Shown piece by piece: positions 29,743 to 40,082 of a stretch of 64,000 nt of DNA; the first letter of the stretch is position 1; every line of letters starts with the position of its first letter. The position numbers and the translations under genes are program-made. Source of the DNA: Pelagomonas calceolata (Eukaryota > Sar > Pelagophyceae > Pelagomonadales > Pelagomonadaceae); contig CAKKNE010000002.1 of the NCBI GenBank assembly GCA_918797485.1, positions 1 to 64,000 of the forward strand, given 5' to 3'. The notes beneath the pieces were generated by a model. That model searched no databases. It had not been told where the DNA came from and worked only from the letters and a program-made list of their open reading frames with translations.

Positions 29743-31580
29743 TAATCTGTTGCATGAATATAATTCCACCCCGCAATTTGCAGATCCTCCCAAGTTCAAA
29801 ATTCACCATAGTCGTTCACCGAGATCATTCAAAGGACTGAGCTCCCAGATTCAGAAATCATCATAGTCGTTCACCGAGACCATTCCTCTTGTCTGGGCGC
29901 GCGATCACAGCATTGGCAATAAGATCTTCCGCCTGTACTCTGAGATCCCCAGGGGAGGTGTGAGGCTCAGACAGCGTACTGGGGCTCCAAGCCAGGTCCG
30001 CCCACGCCGGGTTCGACGGCCCCAAATGACGGGTACGAAAATCCTCTTGGGTTCGACGAGACCTGTGACAGAAGTCGGTAGACCTATCCGGGTCCGACAT
30101 GAGCTAGCGTAATCGACATACTAGCAAATTCAAAGATACGCCTCTGTAGCGTCAAAAAATTGATTCAAATTCAGAATACATCCTAGTCGTTCGCCGAGAC
30201 CAAATATTTGAGAGTAGCGGTCCGGGAACATACCCTCGCGCCTCCCGGAAGGCACCGCCCGTGACATTCGCGGATGAGTCTTACGAGTTTCCAAAGTAGA
30301 CCAGCGATTGAAGGCGCATTCTACCGTCCAAATGAGACATTATATCAACTCCAGCCCAGTTTTCATCCACAATCGACGGAACCGGAGCCGACGGCGCGCG
30401 CTCGGAGGGCGGGAGAAGAATTCTACTAGACAATTCCCGAGTTTATGTGCGTTTTTATCCGTTTGTTAGTGGTAGAGTCCATCCAGCCCGCCTCAACATT
30501 TACTGAGCCCAGTCTCCTGATCCGTACGAGCCGCGGGATTCGGCGACTTTGGTACCTCGCGTTTATGTGAAGAATGCATTAACTCCTAGACCCGCGAGTA
30601 TCAGCGACGCCACCACCCAGATGGACCATAACGCCGTTGTTCTATTCACGATCGACCGACTTGCCCGTTCTCCGCGGACGACGGTGCGTACGCGGGGCAC
30701 TGGAAAGGCCCTAGACCGGTGAGTTATGAAATAAAATTGCGTTTCAGGCGCTTCGGTTATGGGACGGGCCAGGTAACCGGCCTGACTGCCTACTACATTG
30801 CTCCGAGACCCCAAGATGCTCGGCGCGGGTCGACGGACTCGCGACCACAGGATCTTGTGAAATCGGGGCACCGGACCCGGACCTGCGACCATCAGCCCGT
30901 GTACCATCACCATGGACCTTGACGCGATCATTTGTTTCATGATCGACTGACTTATGCGAGCTCCAGATAAAGATGTTCACGTCCCGAGCGTGGGCAGCAA
31001 AAAGTACCCTTCTTATAATGTAGATGGCATATACTCGTAATTGACTATCGTTGGGGTAGTATGGGGTCCAACGAGACCGCTACGGCGACTACTGGGGGCC
31101 CTCGGGTAATTGACGTTTTTGACGGGAACGGGGCGCCATCGGGCCCAAATTATTTACTTTTTGTGGATGTAGATCGGCTCTCGGACGCCCTCGGGGATAG
31201 GTCTTGGGTCGGGTAGTCGCCTGGGCCGCATGCGCCCGTACTTGGAGCTCCCCAGAGAGCTCTGGATCGAAAACTTTGGGGACTTGGCCTCAAGCCCGAC
31301 AGCTGGCTGAGGACCTGTACTGATATGCATCTACCGATGGAAGCGCCCACGCATGCGGTGTAGGCGATTGCACGTGTATGGTACCGACCCTAAGCGAGCT
31401 CCGGGAGGCCTCAGGACCACGAATTGACAGGATTCCACCGGCGCGGCCGTCATGGCGGGATCGTCAATATCGCGAATTAAAAAAATTAATTTTTTCGGCC
31501 CCCAGGAAGTGTCCCATTGATCTCTTTGGACCAGTAGCGAACGGAACGATACTCAAACGGCTGCATGCACGTTCCAGTTT
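29743..31580. other. Gene-poor, lower-GC tract
   Basis: About 1.8 kb without a credible frame; GC drops visibly compared with flanking genes. The phrase ATAGTCGTTCACCGAGA occurs at about 29810 and 29863, and a diverged copy (CTAGTCGTTCGCCGAGA) at about 30183. A second diverged pair contains GATCGACCGACTT (~30650) and GATCGACTGACTT (~30943). These look like remnants of old tandem duplications. Short frames are at chance length. Confidence 0.6.
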
Positions 31581-31605
31581 GCTAGTGTCTTTACATGCCG
31601 CTAGC
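31581..31605 (+). promoter_or_regulatory. CTAG-flanked dispersed motif, copy 4
   Basis: GCTAGTGTCTTTACATGCC then GCTAGC, 229 bp before the sulfotransferase-like start. Confidence 0.5.
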
Positions 31606-31833
31606 TGTCGATTTGGCCGGGCCATTTTTTTTTGGGACGCCGGTACAGCTGGATTCGCTTGGATTGCAGCAGCGGAGACAGACTTGCATCACTACACAGC
31701 TGCGTAGATACATCGGTGCAAAAAGAGCTGCACCACTCTGCGTTACAAAATTGCTGCCTGGGAAGCACCTCTTACATCACAGTGAGCAGCTAAAAAAAAC
31801 GAAGATTCAAACTTCCGCAGGGCAGTCCGCGCG

Positions 31834-32859
31834 ATGACGCGGGCCGCCTCTTTCCTACTTGTGGCCGCGGCGGCCGCGGCGGGCGCTGCGGCCGACCGCG
31901 GCGCGCCGACCCGCCGCTGCGGCTGCCCGCTGCGGCTCGCCGGCGGCAAGCCCCTGGGCGCCATCGTGCAGCAGAGCCCGACTCGCACGGGCAGCACGAT
32001 GACCTACAACATGCTGACGAAGGCGTTCCCGGGCTGCTCCGTGGAGAAGTCGCACCGAAAGAAGGGCATGGAGCGCGGGCGTGGGCCGCGGCGCCGAGGA
32101 CCGAGCCTTTTTTCGCGGAACGTCGACCGCTCGATTTTCCACGTATGTCCGCGAGTTTGAGCCGAAACGAACGGTCCCGTACACGACACAGGTCGCAATA
32201 ACCCGCGGGCCCATGACGCCCACCACGAGACCGTCACCGTGTCGACGACGCGGGACCCCTTCGACTCCATCATGTCTTATGCGCTGCTGCGGTCCCCGGT
32301 GACACGGGCGACGCCAGCGAATGTGTCGGTGGGCGAGCTCACGCAGGCGATCGAGCACTTCGGGGTATGGGGCGCGGACGACCTCGTGCGGTCGGGCTGT
32401 AGGAACGCCACGAACCGCTGGACCTTCCGCTACGAGCACTTCAACGCGCGCCCGATGGGCATCTTGGACGTCCTGGAAGAGGCGCTCGACTGCGCCGTGG
32501 ACGAGGCTACCAGGGGCACTATTAGGGCGACGGTCGCCAACGCCTCGTGGGTGGTGGCGACGCCCGGCGCATCTCCACGACCGCACCACATCTCCGCGAC
32601 GCTCGGCCAGTCGCACGAGACCGCCATGCTCCCCTGGCAAGTCGAGCAGCTCTGCAAGGATGCATCCGTGGCGCGGTTCCTCGTAACCTGTGGCTACGTC
32701 CGACAGCGCGCGATGTGCGTGGGGGCAGCGCCGGCGCCGACGCGCGCGGCGCCGCGGGGGGGCTCCGCGCGCGCGCCGGCGCGGTCTCGGGCGCGGGTGG
32801 CGCGCGGCCGGGCGGGGGCGGGGGCGGCGCGTCGGCCGCGCGCGGCGCCCCGAACGTAG
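31834..32859 (+). CDS. Sulfotransferase-like secreted or Golgi protein
   Basis: 304 aa in two exons (31834-32080; 32192-32859); GT-AG intron 111 bp. Signal peptide or anchor ([14 protein letters not shown]). The P-loop-like QQSPTRTGSTMTYNML fits the 5'-phosphosulfate-binding loop of PAPS sulfotransferases, and STTRDPFDSIMSYALL the 3'-phosphate motif (RDP...S). YEHFNARPMGILDVLEEAL fits the later helix. The acceptor could be a glycan or protein. The C terminus is an Ala/Arg/Pro run. A GC donor ten bases upstream of the chosen GT also keeps the frame. Confidence 0.6.
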
Positions 32860-33512
32860 CTTAATGCTAGAAAAATACCCCTATCCCTATCCTAGTAGTC
32901 CTTATTCCCTCCTAGACTATTAAGAACGCGTATGAGCACAACCTCTCTCCGTACTTTAGTACCACGGGGTCTGAACACGATTGTCAAGGAAGACAACATT
33001 GCTAGGTTCGTTGATCCGCAATTCACTATAGACAAGCTTAGACTGTCAAGATCAGCTTATCTTGGTCACTTGGAGTCCGGTAATCAGAAAGGGAAGAAAA
33101 TATACTCACCCAATCGACCTCTCCCTACCTTAGTACAATACGTGTCGGTTGTTGTGACATATATAAATTGTGGCGTTCGGCGTCTACAGAGGCGTCGGCG
33201 TCGCCGATGATTATAATAATTATATATATATATATATATATCGTAGCCGAACAATATATACCGACACACTTAACAACCGTGACCCCTAGGTCCGCGAATG
33301 TCTACATACCTCTCATTCTCTACTACCATCTTATTCTTAGGTCTTCGCTCGCATGGCTCTGGCGGTTGTAGATATGTCCGAGCCACGCAATCGGACCCTC
33401 TCAAACGAGCCCCGGAGATAAATGAACGCACGAGTAAAAATCTAGACACTGTCGAGCTTGTGAGCTTAGGCTCTACGACGTGTCGATGGGGATACTGGGG
33501 GAAGAATGCGAC
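32860..33512. other. Noncoding AT-richer spacer with TA microsatellite
   Basis: A (TA)n run lies at about 33215-33241. Around it, GTGTCGGTTGTTGTGACATA (33145) and ACCGACACACTTAACAACC (33258) form a rough inverted repeat, possibly the relic of a small terminal-inverted-repeat element. No gene seen. Confidence 0.5.
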
Positions 33513-36500
33513 TCACTTCTTGGGGATCTCGAAGACGACCTCCCGCGTCTGCATGTTCGCCGGCGCGGCCGCGACCATGGGCATGAGAGCGGCGATGCCG
33601 TAGGGCAGCGGGGGCTCGTCGTCGCCCCCGTCGACCAACTGCGTCGACAGCTCCCAGTAGTCGCCGTCGCCGGACGCGACGACGTCCTCGACGACGCGGA
33701 CCTCGTCGAACGTGGCGTCCGTGTCGCGGAACACGACGCCCTTGTACTTGGCCCGGAGCCGGCCGCGCGTCGCGGCGTCGCCGCCCCGGCGCGCGATCGC
33801 GGCGGCCTCCCAGGATTCCGTCTGCATGACGAACGGCGCGCCGTCGGCGCGCTGCGAGCCCGTCTCGGGCCGCCACAAACCCTCCTCAAAGGCTTTCGCA
33901 CCGAGGCGCAGCCGCACGCCGCGCGACGGGCGGCCGTCCGCTTCGTCCAGTAACACGTCGCAAGTCTCCGCCTTGGTTCGCGCTTGCTCGCGCAGCAGGC
34001 GCGTCAGCTCCGTCGACGACAGGTCGTCCGTCCCGTTTTTGACGCGCTGTCTGTCGCGGCGCGGCCGGTCGACGCGCGGCGGCGGCGGCGGCGGCGGCGC
34101 GCGGCGGCGCGGCGGCTTCGCCTCGTCGGCGGGCGTCTTCGCTTTCTTGGCCGCCGGCGGCTTGCGGGCCGCGGCCTTGCGCTTCGGGGCCGCCTTGGGC
34201 TTCTTCGGCGCCGGCGCCTTGCGCTCCTTGCGCTCGACGAACGTCCAGGGCGCGCCCGCGTCGTCGCCGGCGTCGTCGCCGGCGCGGCGCGACAGCTTCA
34301 CGTGCTCCTTGCGGCCGTCGGCGAACTCGAGCTCGTGGTGGGTCGCAGCGAGCGCGGCGGCGGCGCGCTTCTCGGCCGCTTCGCGCAGCTGGCGCGTGTA
34401 CTCGGACGACGACACGCCGGCCGCGAACGCGTCGGGCTTTTTGCGCTCGCGGCGGCCGCGCGCCGGTGCCGGCGCCGGCGCGTCGTCGTCGCTGCTCGAG
34501 TCTTCGAGGAGCACGCGCTTGCCGAGGACCGTCGCGCGTTCGCCGCGGACGGCGATGACGTCGTGCTTGGCGAGCTTGCTGGAGTCCGTCGGCGCGGCCT
34601 TGGGCTTGGGCGCGGGCGGCGGGGGCGGCGGCGGCGGCGGCGGCGCCTCGGCGAAGCGAAAGTGCTCGGGCTCGCCGTCGGCGGGCGCCGGCGGGTCGCC
34701 GTCGCCGGCGAACGGCTCGTCCTGCAACACTTGGTAGAGCGCCTCGCCGTCCGTGTAGGCGATCTTGAGCTTGCCCTCGCGCTGGCCGGCGACGCGGCCG
34801 AGGAACCACTCGCCGTCGCCGGCCCAGTAGACTTCGACCCACCGGCCGACTCGCGCGTCGCGCGGCACCTGTGTCCGCGCCCGCTTCGGCGCGGGCGCGG
34901 GCTCCGCGGGCTCCGCGGGCTCCGCGGGCTCCGCGGGCTCCGGCTCCACCGGCGCGGGCGCGGGCGGCGCCTCGGGGCTCGCGTACCGGCAGGCCGCGAG
35001 ACCGACGCGCTCGACGACGCCCGCGCGGTCGACGCCGTCGACGCGGCAGACGACGCGCAGGCCCGGCGCCGGCGTCGGCGTCGCGGTCGCCGCGGCGGCG
35101 CGGCGGCGGCCGCGGACGTAGGCGGCGGCGGCCGCCGCGCCCGTCGTGCCCGCCGCGTGCTGGAACCGCCAGACGGGCCGCGCGAGGCCCTGCGTGTCGA
35201 GCGGCGGCAGGCGCAGCACGCGGCTCTGCGACCGGCGCGCGGCGCCCGCGTCGACGAAGCCGCAGGTCCGCCACCCGTCGTAGCCGGCGCAGCGCGCGCC
35301 GACGACGACGCAGCGCCGGAGGCCGTCGCGCGCGACGAGGAACGGCGGCGCGCGGCGGCCCGTGGACGAGACGCCCGCGTGGTGCGAGAGGTCGTACTCG
35401 ACGACGTCGCCGCGCTCGGGCTCGTCGTCCCAGCGCCACGTCGCGCCGAACGTCGAGGCGTCGAGCCGCTGGCCGGCGAGCAACGTCGGCGTGGCGTCGA
35501 GCGCGACGCTGAAGAGCGTCGGCGGTGCGGCATCGCCTTCGGCCGGCGCGTCGGACGCGCCTTCAGCGGCCGCGCCGGCGCCTTCGGCCGGCGCCTCGGT
35601 CGGCGCGAGCGGCGCGACGACGCCGCGCGCCCAGGCACCGCCGGCCTGGAGGACGCGGACGCGGTCGCCCGGCGCCGCGCGGCGCTCCTCCTTGCGGCGG
35701 TGCCGCGTCGCGACGGCCGCCAGGAGCGCCGCGCCGGCGTCGGCGCCGCCGCCGTCCTTCTGGCGCGCGAGCCAGGCCTTGTTGGCGCCGTGGCCCGTGG
35801 GGTTGAACCAGTTCTTGACGGACTGGAGCACCTGCGCGACGCGAGCGTGACGCGCGTCGGACGGTCATCAAGGACGCGGGGCGCGCGCCACGGCGTTCTG
35901 GTCCGCGTCGCCGTCGCGCAGCAGGTAGAGGTCGTGCTTCGCGCGGTTCGCCCGCACGAGGTCGCGGAAGAGGTCCTTCCACGCGCCGCGGAGGTCCAGG
36001 CGCTCGGCGCGGCGGCGCGCGGCGACGGCGCGCGCCGCCTCGCGCACGGCGCCGTCCGCGGCCGACTCGGCGTCGTAGGGCACGCAGCAGATGTTGTTGC
36101 ACTCGAGGAAGACGTGCGTCACGCCGCAGCGCGCGTCGCCGAAGCAGTCGCGGAGCCGGCCGAGCTCGAGCGGCCCGAAGCTGAGCTCGCCCAGGTTCAC
36201 GGACCAGATGCGCGGCGCGCAGCGCTCGGCCGGGGGCGCCGCGCGCTGCGCGTCGTCGGCCGCCGCGAGGCCCGCCGCGAGCGCCGCGGCCGCCGCGTGC
36301 TCGACGTCCGCCTCGTAGAGGTCCGCGCGGACGCCGAGCGCCGCGTCGTCGAAGCGCGCGCGGAAGAGCGGCACGAAGGGCCCGTGGGGGTCGAGGCGGA
36401 CCTTGGTCTCGGCCGGCGGCCGGTAGCCGTCGATCGTCGCCGCGACCGGCGCCGCGCCGTCCGCCGGCTCGAGGACGACGCGCCGGCCGAGCCACGACGA

Positions 36501-37160
36501 CCCCGTCCGCCGCCAGGCGACCTGCTCCTTCTTCCGCGCGCCGCCGCTCCCGCGGCCCGCCGCCGCCGTGAAGCCGCCGCCGCCGCCGCCGCCGCCGCGC
36601 GGCCCGCGGAGCGCGCCGAGCAGCTTCTCGAAGCACGCGCCGGTCTGGAGCGGGATGGCGCCCTGGAGGAACGCGATCTGGATGGGGGGGCGCGGCTCCG
36701 CGAGCACCTTGTCGAGCACGTACTCGACCTGTGCGAAAGGGGGTGAAGGGCGACTCTCAACTATTTTTGCGTCGCGCCGGGGGCGCGCCTGCTCGCGGCT
36801 CTTCTTGTCGACGAGGTCGTCGAGCCGCAGCACGGCGACGCGCGCCGCGAAGGCGTCGTCGGCCTCGTCGTCGTCGCGCGCGAAGAAGCTGTCGACGCGC
36901 TCGCGCCACTTGGTCAGCTTCTTCTCGTAGTGCTCGCCCGCGTGGCTGCCGGGCCGGCAGTCGGCCCGCGCGACGGCGCGCGCCGTGCCGCCGCCGATGG
37001 TGTACTTGACGCGGAGCGTGCCGTCGTCGTTGATCGCGCGCACGACGCCGACGCCGCCGTCGCCCTGGCCGCGCGTCTCCTTGACGGTGACGACGTCGCC
37101 GATCTGGATGTTGTCACATGCGTTTTCCTTGCCGCACGACGCTTTGTCTATGCAGGCCAT
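33513..37160 (-). CDS. Multi-Tudor/SH3-barrel chromatin-type protein
   Basis: 1176 aa in three exons (37160-36789; 36728-35889; 35831-33513). The last exon has no ATG of its own but is preceded by CGTCGCGCAG, and the middle exon's frame meets a donor-like GCGCGCGCCCCG just before its stop; joined, the frame continues for 773 codons. The N-terminal barrel reads IQIGDVVTVKETRG...LRVKYTIGGG. A central Tudor-like part has GRRVVLEPADG...ATIDGY. A clear Tudor domain near residue 680 reads GRWVEVYWAGDGEWFLGRV and KIAYTDGEALYQVL. Linkers are lysine/proline-rich (EPA, APKKPKAAPKRKAAARK), fitting a nuclear reader of methylated lysine or arginine. No enzyme domain seen. Confidence 0.6.
35832..35888 (-). 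other. GC-AG intron, GCGC family
   Basis: 57 bp, starts GCGCGCGCCCCGCG (same 5' end as the intron at 18728-18789), ends CGTCGCGCAG, phase 0. It fuses two frames that would otherwise be separate, one of which lacks an ATG. Confidence 0.7.
36729..36788 (-). other. Probable GC-AG intron, GCGC family
   Basis: 60 bp, starts GCGCGCCCCCGG, ends CTTTCGCACAG, phase 0. It is in frame and stop-free, so it could be read through; its likeness to the other members and the AAAAATAG stretch argue for an intron. Confidence 0.55.
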
Positions 37161-37368
37161 TTCTGAACTATCTTTGCGCGCTGGCCCGGTTTGTCGGATC
37201 GGGCCGAAACTCTTTTTTTTTTGCTGCTGTTGCGCTAGGGAGCGGGCCTCCAGCAGATACTCGGTGAGCGGGGTGGCTGCGATGTCGCTTAACTCCTCCT
37301 CGCGTGCTCCAAACGTCCCTCAATTTAAAAATCCTCTGGCGCGCCGAGGGCTTTTGTGGCTAGTGTCA

Positions 37369-37389
37369 CAGTACGCTAGTCACGCTGCT
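37369..37389 (+). promoter_or_regulatory. CTAG-flanked dispersed motif, diverged copy
   Basis: GCTAGTGTCACAGTACGCTAG, 116 bp before the exonuclease start. The left half matches the other copies; the right half keeps only CGCTAG. Confidence 0.35.
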
Positions 37390-37504
37390 CACAGGCCGCG
37401 GCCAGGTTTGGGTACGCAGCGAGAGGGGCCCTATCACTCTAATTCGCACGACTACGGCACCCACTGCACGCGTTCGCAGCGAACCGACGACTAGACGATA
37501 TAAA

Positions 37505-38699
37505 ATGGCGCTGCTGCCGCGCACCGCCGCACTCCTGACGACGGTGACGCAGTGCCGCGCCCTGAGCCAGCGGGCAGGCGCGCGGTACCTGCTTGTTGAC
37601 GGTCATAACTTGATTTATCGCGCCTTCTACGCGATGCCGCAGCTCAGCCGGTCGGGCGACCGACCGGTGGGCGCGGTCATGGGCGTGGCCAACACGTTCC
37701 TCAAGCTCGCGCTGCCCTACTCGCGCGTCGTCTTCTGCCTCGACCCAAAGGGCCCCGGCTGGCGCGAGGAGCTGTTTGCGACTGCGTGGAAATCAACCGG
37801 TGAGTTAGGTTACTGAGAATTATTGCGAGAGACCTTTGCCAACCTTCACGCCATCGAGCAGACGCGGTTACGTGGAGAACCGCGTCGGTGGCGTGGAAAC
37901 AGACGCAGTGATGGGCACAACATCGCGCCAACGCGTGGGGCGCGCTTGGAATTTGATTTCCACACAGGTGCGCGAGCTACAAGGAAACTCGGCCGAAGAT
38001 GCCGCCGGAACTGCGGCCCCAGGTCGCCGACGCGGCGGCCGTCGCGCGCGCGTTCTCGGCGGCGGTCGTGTGCGTCGACGGCTACGAAGCCGACGACGTG
38101 ATCGCGACGCTCGCGGCGCGACATCGCGGCGAGGGCGTCGACGTGCTGACCGGCGACAAGGACTTGCTGCAGCTCGCGGCGTACGACGGCGTGCGCATCT
38201 TGGACCCGCAGGGGGACCCGGTCGACGCGGCGAAGAAGTTCGGCGTCCCGCCGGGCCGCATCGGCGACTACCTCGCGCTCGTCGGCGACGCGTCGGACAA
38301 CGTCGCGGGCGTCCGCGGCTGCGGGCCCAAGTCCGCGGTCGCGTTCAGTGCGCAAATCAAATTTCGCGGTGCTCTGCTCTCTACTGGATCGACGTGCCCA
38401 GAATTGATGTCCCACAGGTCGCACTGATCGAGGCCTTCGGCGACCTCGACGCGATCCTGGCCGGGGCGCCGGACTCGGACGCGGTGCCGAAGCGCGCGAG
38501 GGCCGCCATCGCCGCGTGCGACGGCGAGGCGCTCCGTCGCGACCGGCGCCTCGTGATGCTGCGGGAAGACGTGCCGCTGCCGCCGCTCGCCTTCGACCCG
38601 TTCGCCTGGGACAACGTCCTCGCCATGGCGGACCGCTTTGAGTTCACCACGTTCCGGCGGCGCGCCGAAGCGCTGATGCGTGACGACGGTCTAAAATAG
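37505..38699 (+). CDS. 5'-3' exonuclease, PolA N-terminal type (organellar?)
   Basis: 310 aa in three exons (37505-37785; 37968-38337; 38418-38699). Residues 1-25 look like a targeting peptide. The PIN-like core matches the 5' nuclease of bacterial DNA polymerase I: YLLVDGHNLIYRAFYAMP, FCLDPKGPGWREE, SYKETRPKMPPEL, EADDVIATLA, LTGDKDLLQL, LVGDASDNV and the helix-hairpin-helix GVRGCGPKSAVALIEAFG. The acidic residues for two metals are all present (VDG, EADD, GDKD, GDASDN). There is no polymerase part; free-standing forms in plastids or mitochondria remove RNA primers. Intron 1 (182 bp) has 11-bp terminal inverted repeats. Intron 2 is flanked by GGTCGC repeats. Confidence 0.88.
37786..37967 (+). 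other. Intron with terminal inverted repeats (introner-like)
   Basis: 182 bp, GT-AG. It starts GTGGAAATCAACC and ends TTTGATTTCCACACAG: the first 11 bases are a perfect inverted copy of TTGATTTCCAC just before the acceptor. Inside is a second GGCGTGGAAACAGACGC segment. The transposon-like ends suggest an origin by insertion. Confidence 0.8.
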
Positions 38700-38832
38700 T
38701 AGTTGTGTGTCGATTGTTATACCACCACGTCTTCGGCACATGTGGCGGACCGCTTCGAGTTCGCCACGTTCCGGCGGCGCGCCGAGGCGCTGATGCGCGA
38801 GGATGAGGAGTAAAATAGTAGTTGTGTGTCGA
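38629..38832 (+). repeat. Tandem duplication of the exonuclease 3' end
   Basis: The last ~23 codons, stop and 3' flank (38629-38723) recur at 38741-38832. Both encode ADRFEF(T/A)TFRRRAEALMR and are followed by AAAATAGTAGTTGTGTGTCG. The second copy lies after the real stop and is noncoding unless read through. Confidence 0.9.
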
Positions 38833-38864
38833 ATAGAATATCTACCACTATTTTTAAATTAGCA

Positions 38865-39443
38865 CTACACGCGCGGCCCAGCGACCCTTCGGAGGTCGCC
38901 GAGCGCGGTCGCTTCGTCCTTGGCGAAGCGAAAGAGCGACGCGACGTGAATTTTGGCGCGAATGAGCGCGGCGATCGTCGCGACGAGCACCACGGTGAGG
39001 AACGTCGCCTCGGGCCCGCCGAAGAGGATCCAGATGCCAAACACGGACGCGACGAGGACCGAGACGACGCCCGCCCAGAAGAGCGCGAAGACCCGTCGTC
39101 GCAGCGCGTAGAGGCCGTCGACGGCGCGGACCATGGACCCGTCGGCGCCGCGCGTCGACAGCGACGAGCCGTACACGCTCAGCATCGTCGTCGTCGCGAC
39201 GCAGAGGATGTTGCAGGCCAGCGACACCATGTTCGAGGTCCAGAACAGAAACAGCAGCGCGCGGTTCGCGTCCGGCGACGGCGCGAACTCGATGAGCGCC
39301 GTGATCGAAAAGCCCGCCATGACCGCCGCTTGCGTGCCGACCGTCGTCAAGTTCAGGTGGTGCAGCCCGAACTCCTTCCACTTGAGCTGGACCGCGCCGC
39401 GAGCGATGCGGCTCTCGAGGAGGAGCTTGTCCGCCGCGAGCAT
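38865..39443 (-). CDS. Orai-like calcium channel protein
   Basis: 192 aa with four predicted membrane segments: GTQAAVMAGFSITALIEFA, ALLFLFWTSNMVSLACNIL, RRRVFALFWAGVVSVLVASVFG and ATFLTVVLVATIAALI. TM1 ends in glutamate (TALIE), where Orai has its selectivity-filter Glu, and the sequence before it (LNLTTVGTQAAVMAGF) aligns in spirit with the basic Orai TM1 extension. The TM2-TM3 pattern of small residues and the histidine/asparagine content also fit. Orai forms store-operated calcium channels; the protist homologues are divergent. Alternative: an unrelated four-helix membrane protein. Confidence 0.5.
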   Translation of the reverse strand: MLAADKLLLESRIARGAVQLKWKEFGLHHLNLTTVGTQAAVMAGFSITALIEFAPSPDANRALLFLFWTSNMVSLACNILCVATTTMLSVYGSSLSTRGADGSMVRAVDGLYALRRRVFALFWAGVVSVLVASVFGIWILFGGPEATFLTVVLVATIAALIRAKIHVASLFRFAKDEATALGDLRRVAGPRV

Positions 39444-40082
39444 CGCTGCGCTCTGCTACCGTCGTCGGCTGTGCATGCTCATCCCTTTAAAAATCATATT
39501 CGCAGCAGTGATGCGATTAGGAGTTACGGAGCGGTTCAGGCGTGCTGTAAGAGGTCCCTCGTGCTGCTTTTGCGAGCGCTGGCTATGCGATCGCGTCGCA
39601 GTCGGCGTCCCTGTGTGCGTTTTGCAAAAGTGCCAATTCGGGTTTTGTGGGCGGAGCGGGGCGAGCGGATACGTAGGCTTACTGGCGGTCGTAGAAGCGC
39701 GAAGCGTCGACGGCGTGGCTGGCCGTGTTGGCGAAGTCCGGGCACGCGGCCGCCGACGAGGCGGCGTTGATCTCAAGTCCTTCGTGCGAACGTGCGGTGG
39801 TGACAGGGGATTCTTGAGGAGGGCCGCGGCGTGCTCGGACTCTAGTCGCGACGAATTCGACCCGGGTCATCAGTACCCAGGTCCGGCCGACGATCGCCGC
39901 GTAGCAGACCCGGTCGGAGGAGCCGGCTAGAAAGAGCTAGCGATCTCCATGCAGGGAATCAAAGTAAAGCACTTTGGACGAGGAAACCTGGTTCAAAGTT
40001 TCGGACTTCTCGCGCGCAACTTTTGGACATCGAGGGGCTGCCCCATCTGGCTGCCCCAACACCTAGCCAAAAGCAATCAAAC
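39444..40082. other. Intergenic, no feature seen
   Basis: 640 bp between divergent starts. Composition is lower in GC than the flanking genes. No repeat, RNA gene or frame with coding character was found. Confidence 0.5.

Noticed and set aside
33145-33280. Possible miniature inverted-repeat transposon around the TA microsatellite
   Set aside because: The two arms match only in patches and no target duplication is clear. Recorded as a spacer feature only.
38356-38417. GC donor (GCGCAAATC) for exonuclease intron 2
   Set aside because: In frame, but it would insert five residues into the helix-hairpin-helix. The GT donor at 38338 gives exact family spacing.
39133-39930. 265-codon frame across the Orai-like gene's 5' end
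   Set aside because: Non-ATG start, partly antisense to the membrane protein, and the remainder has no coding character.
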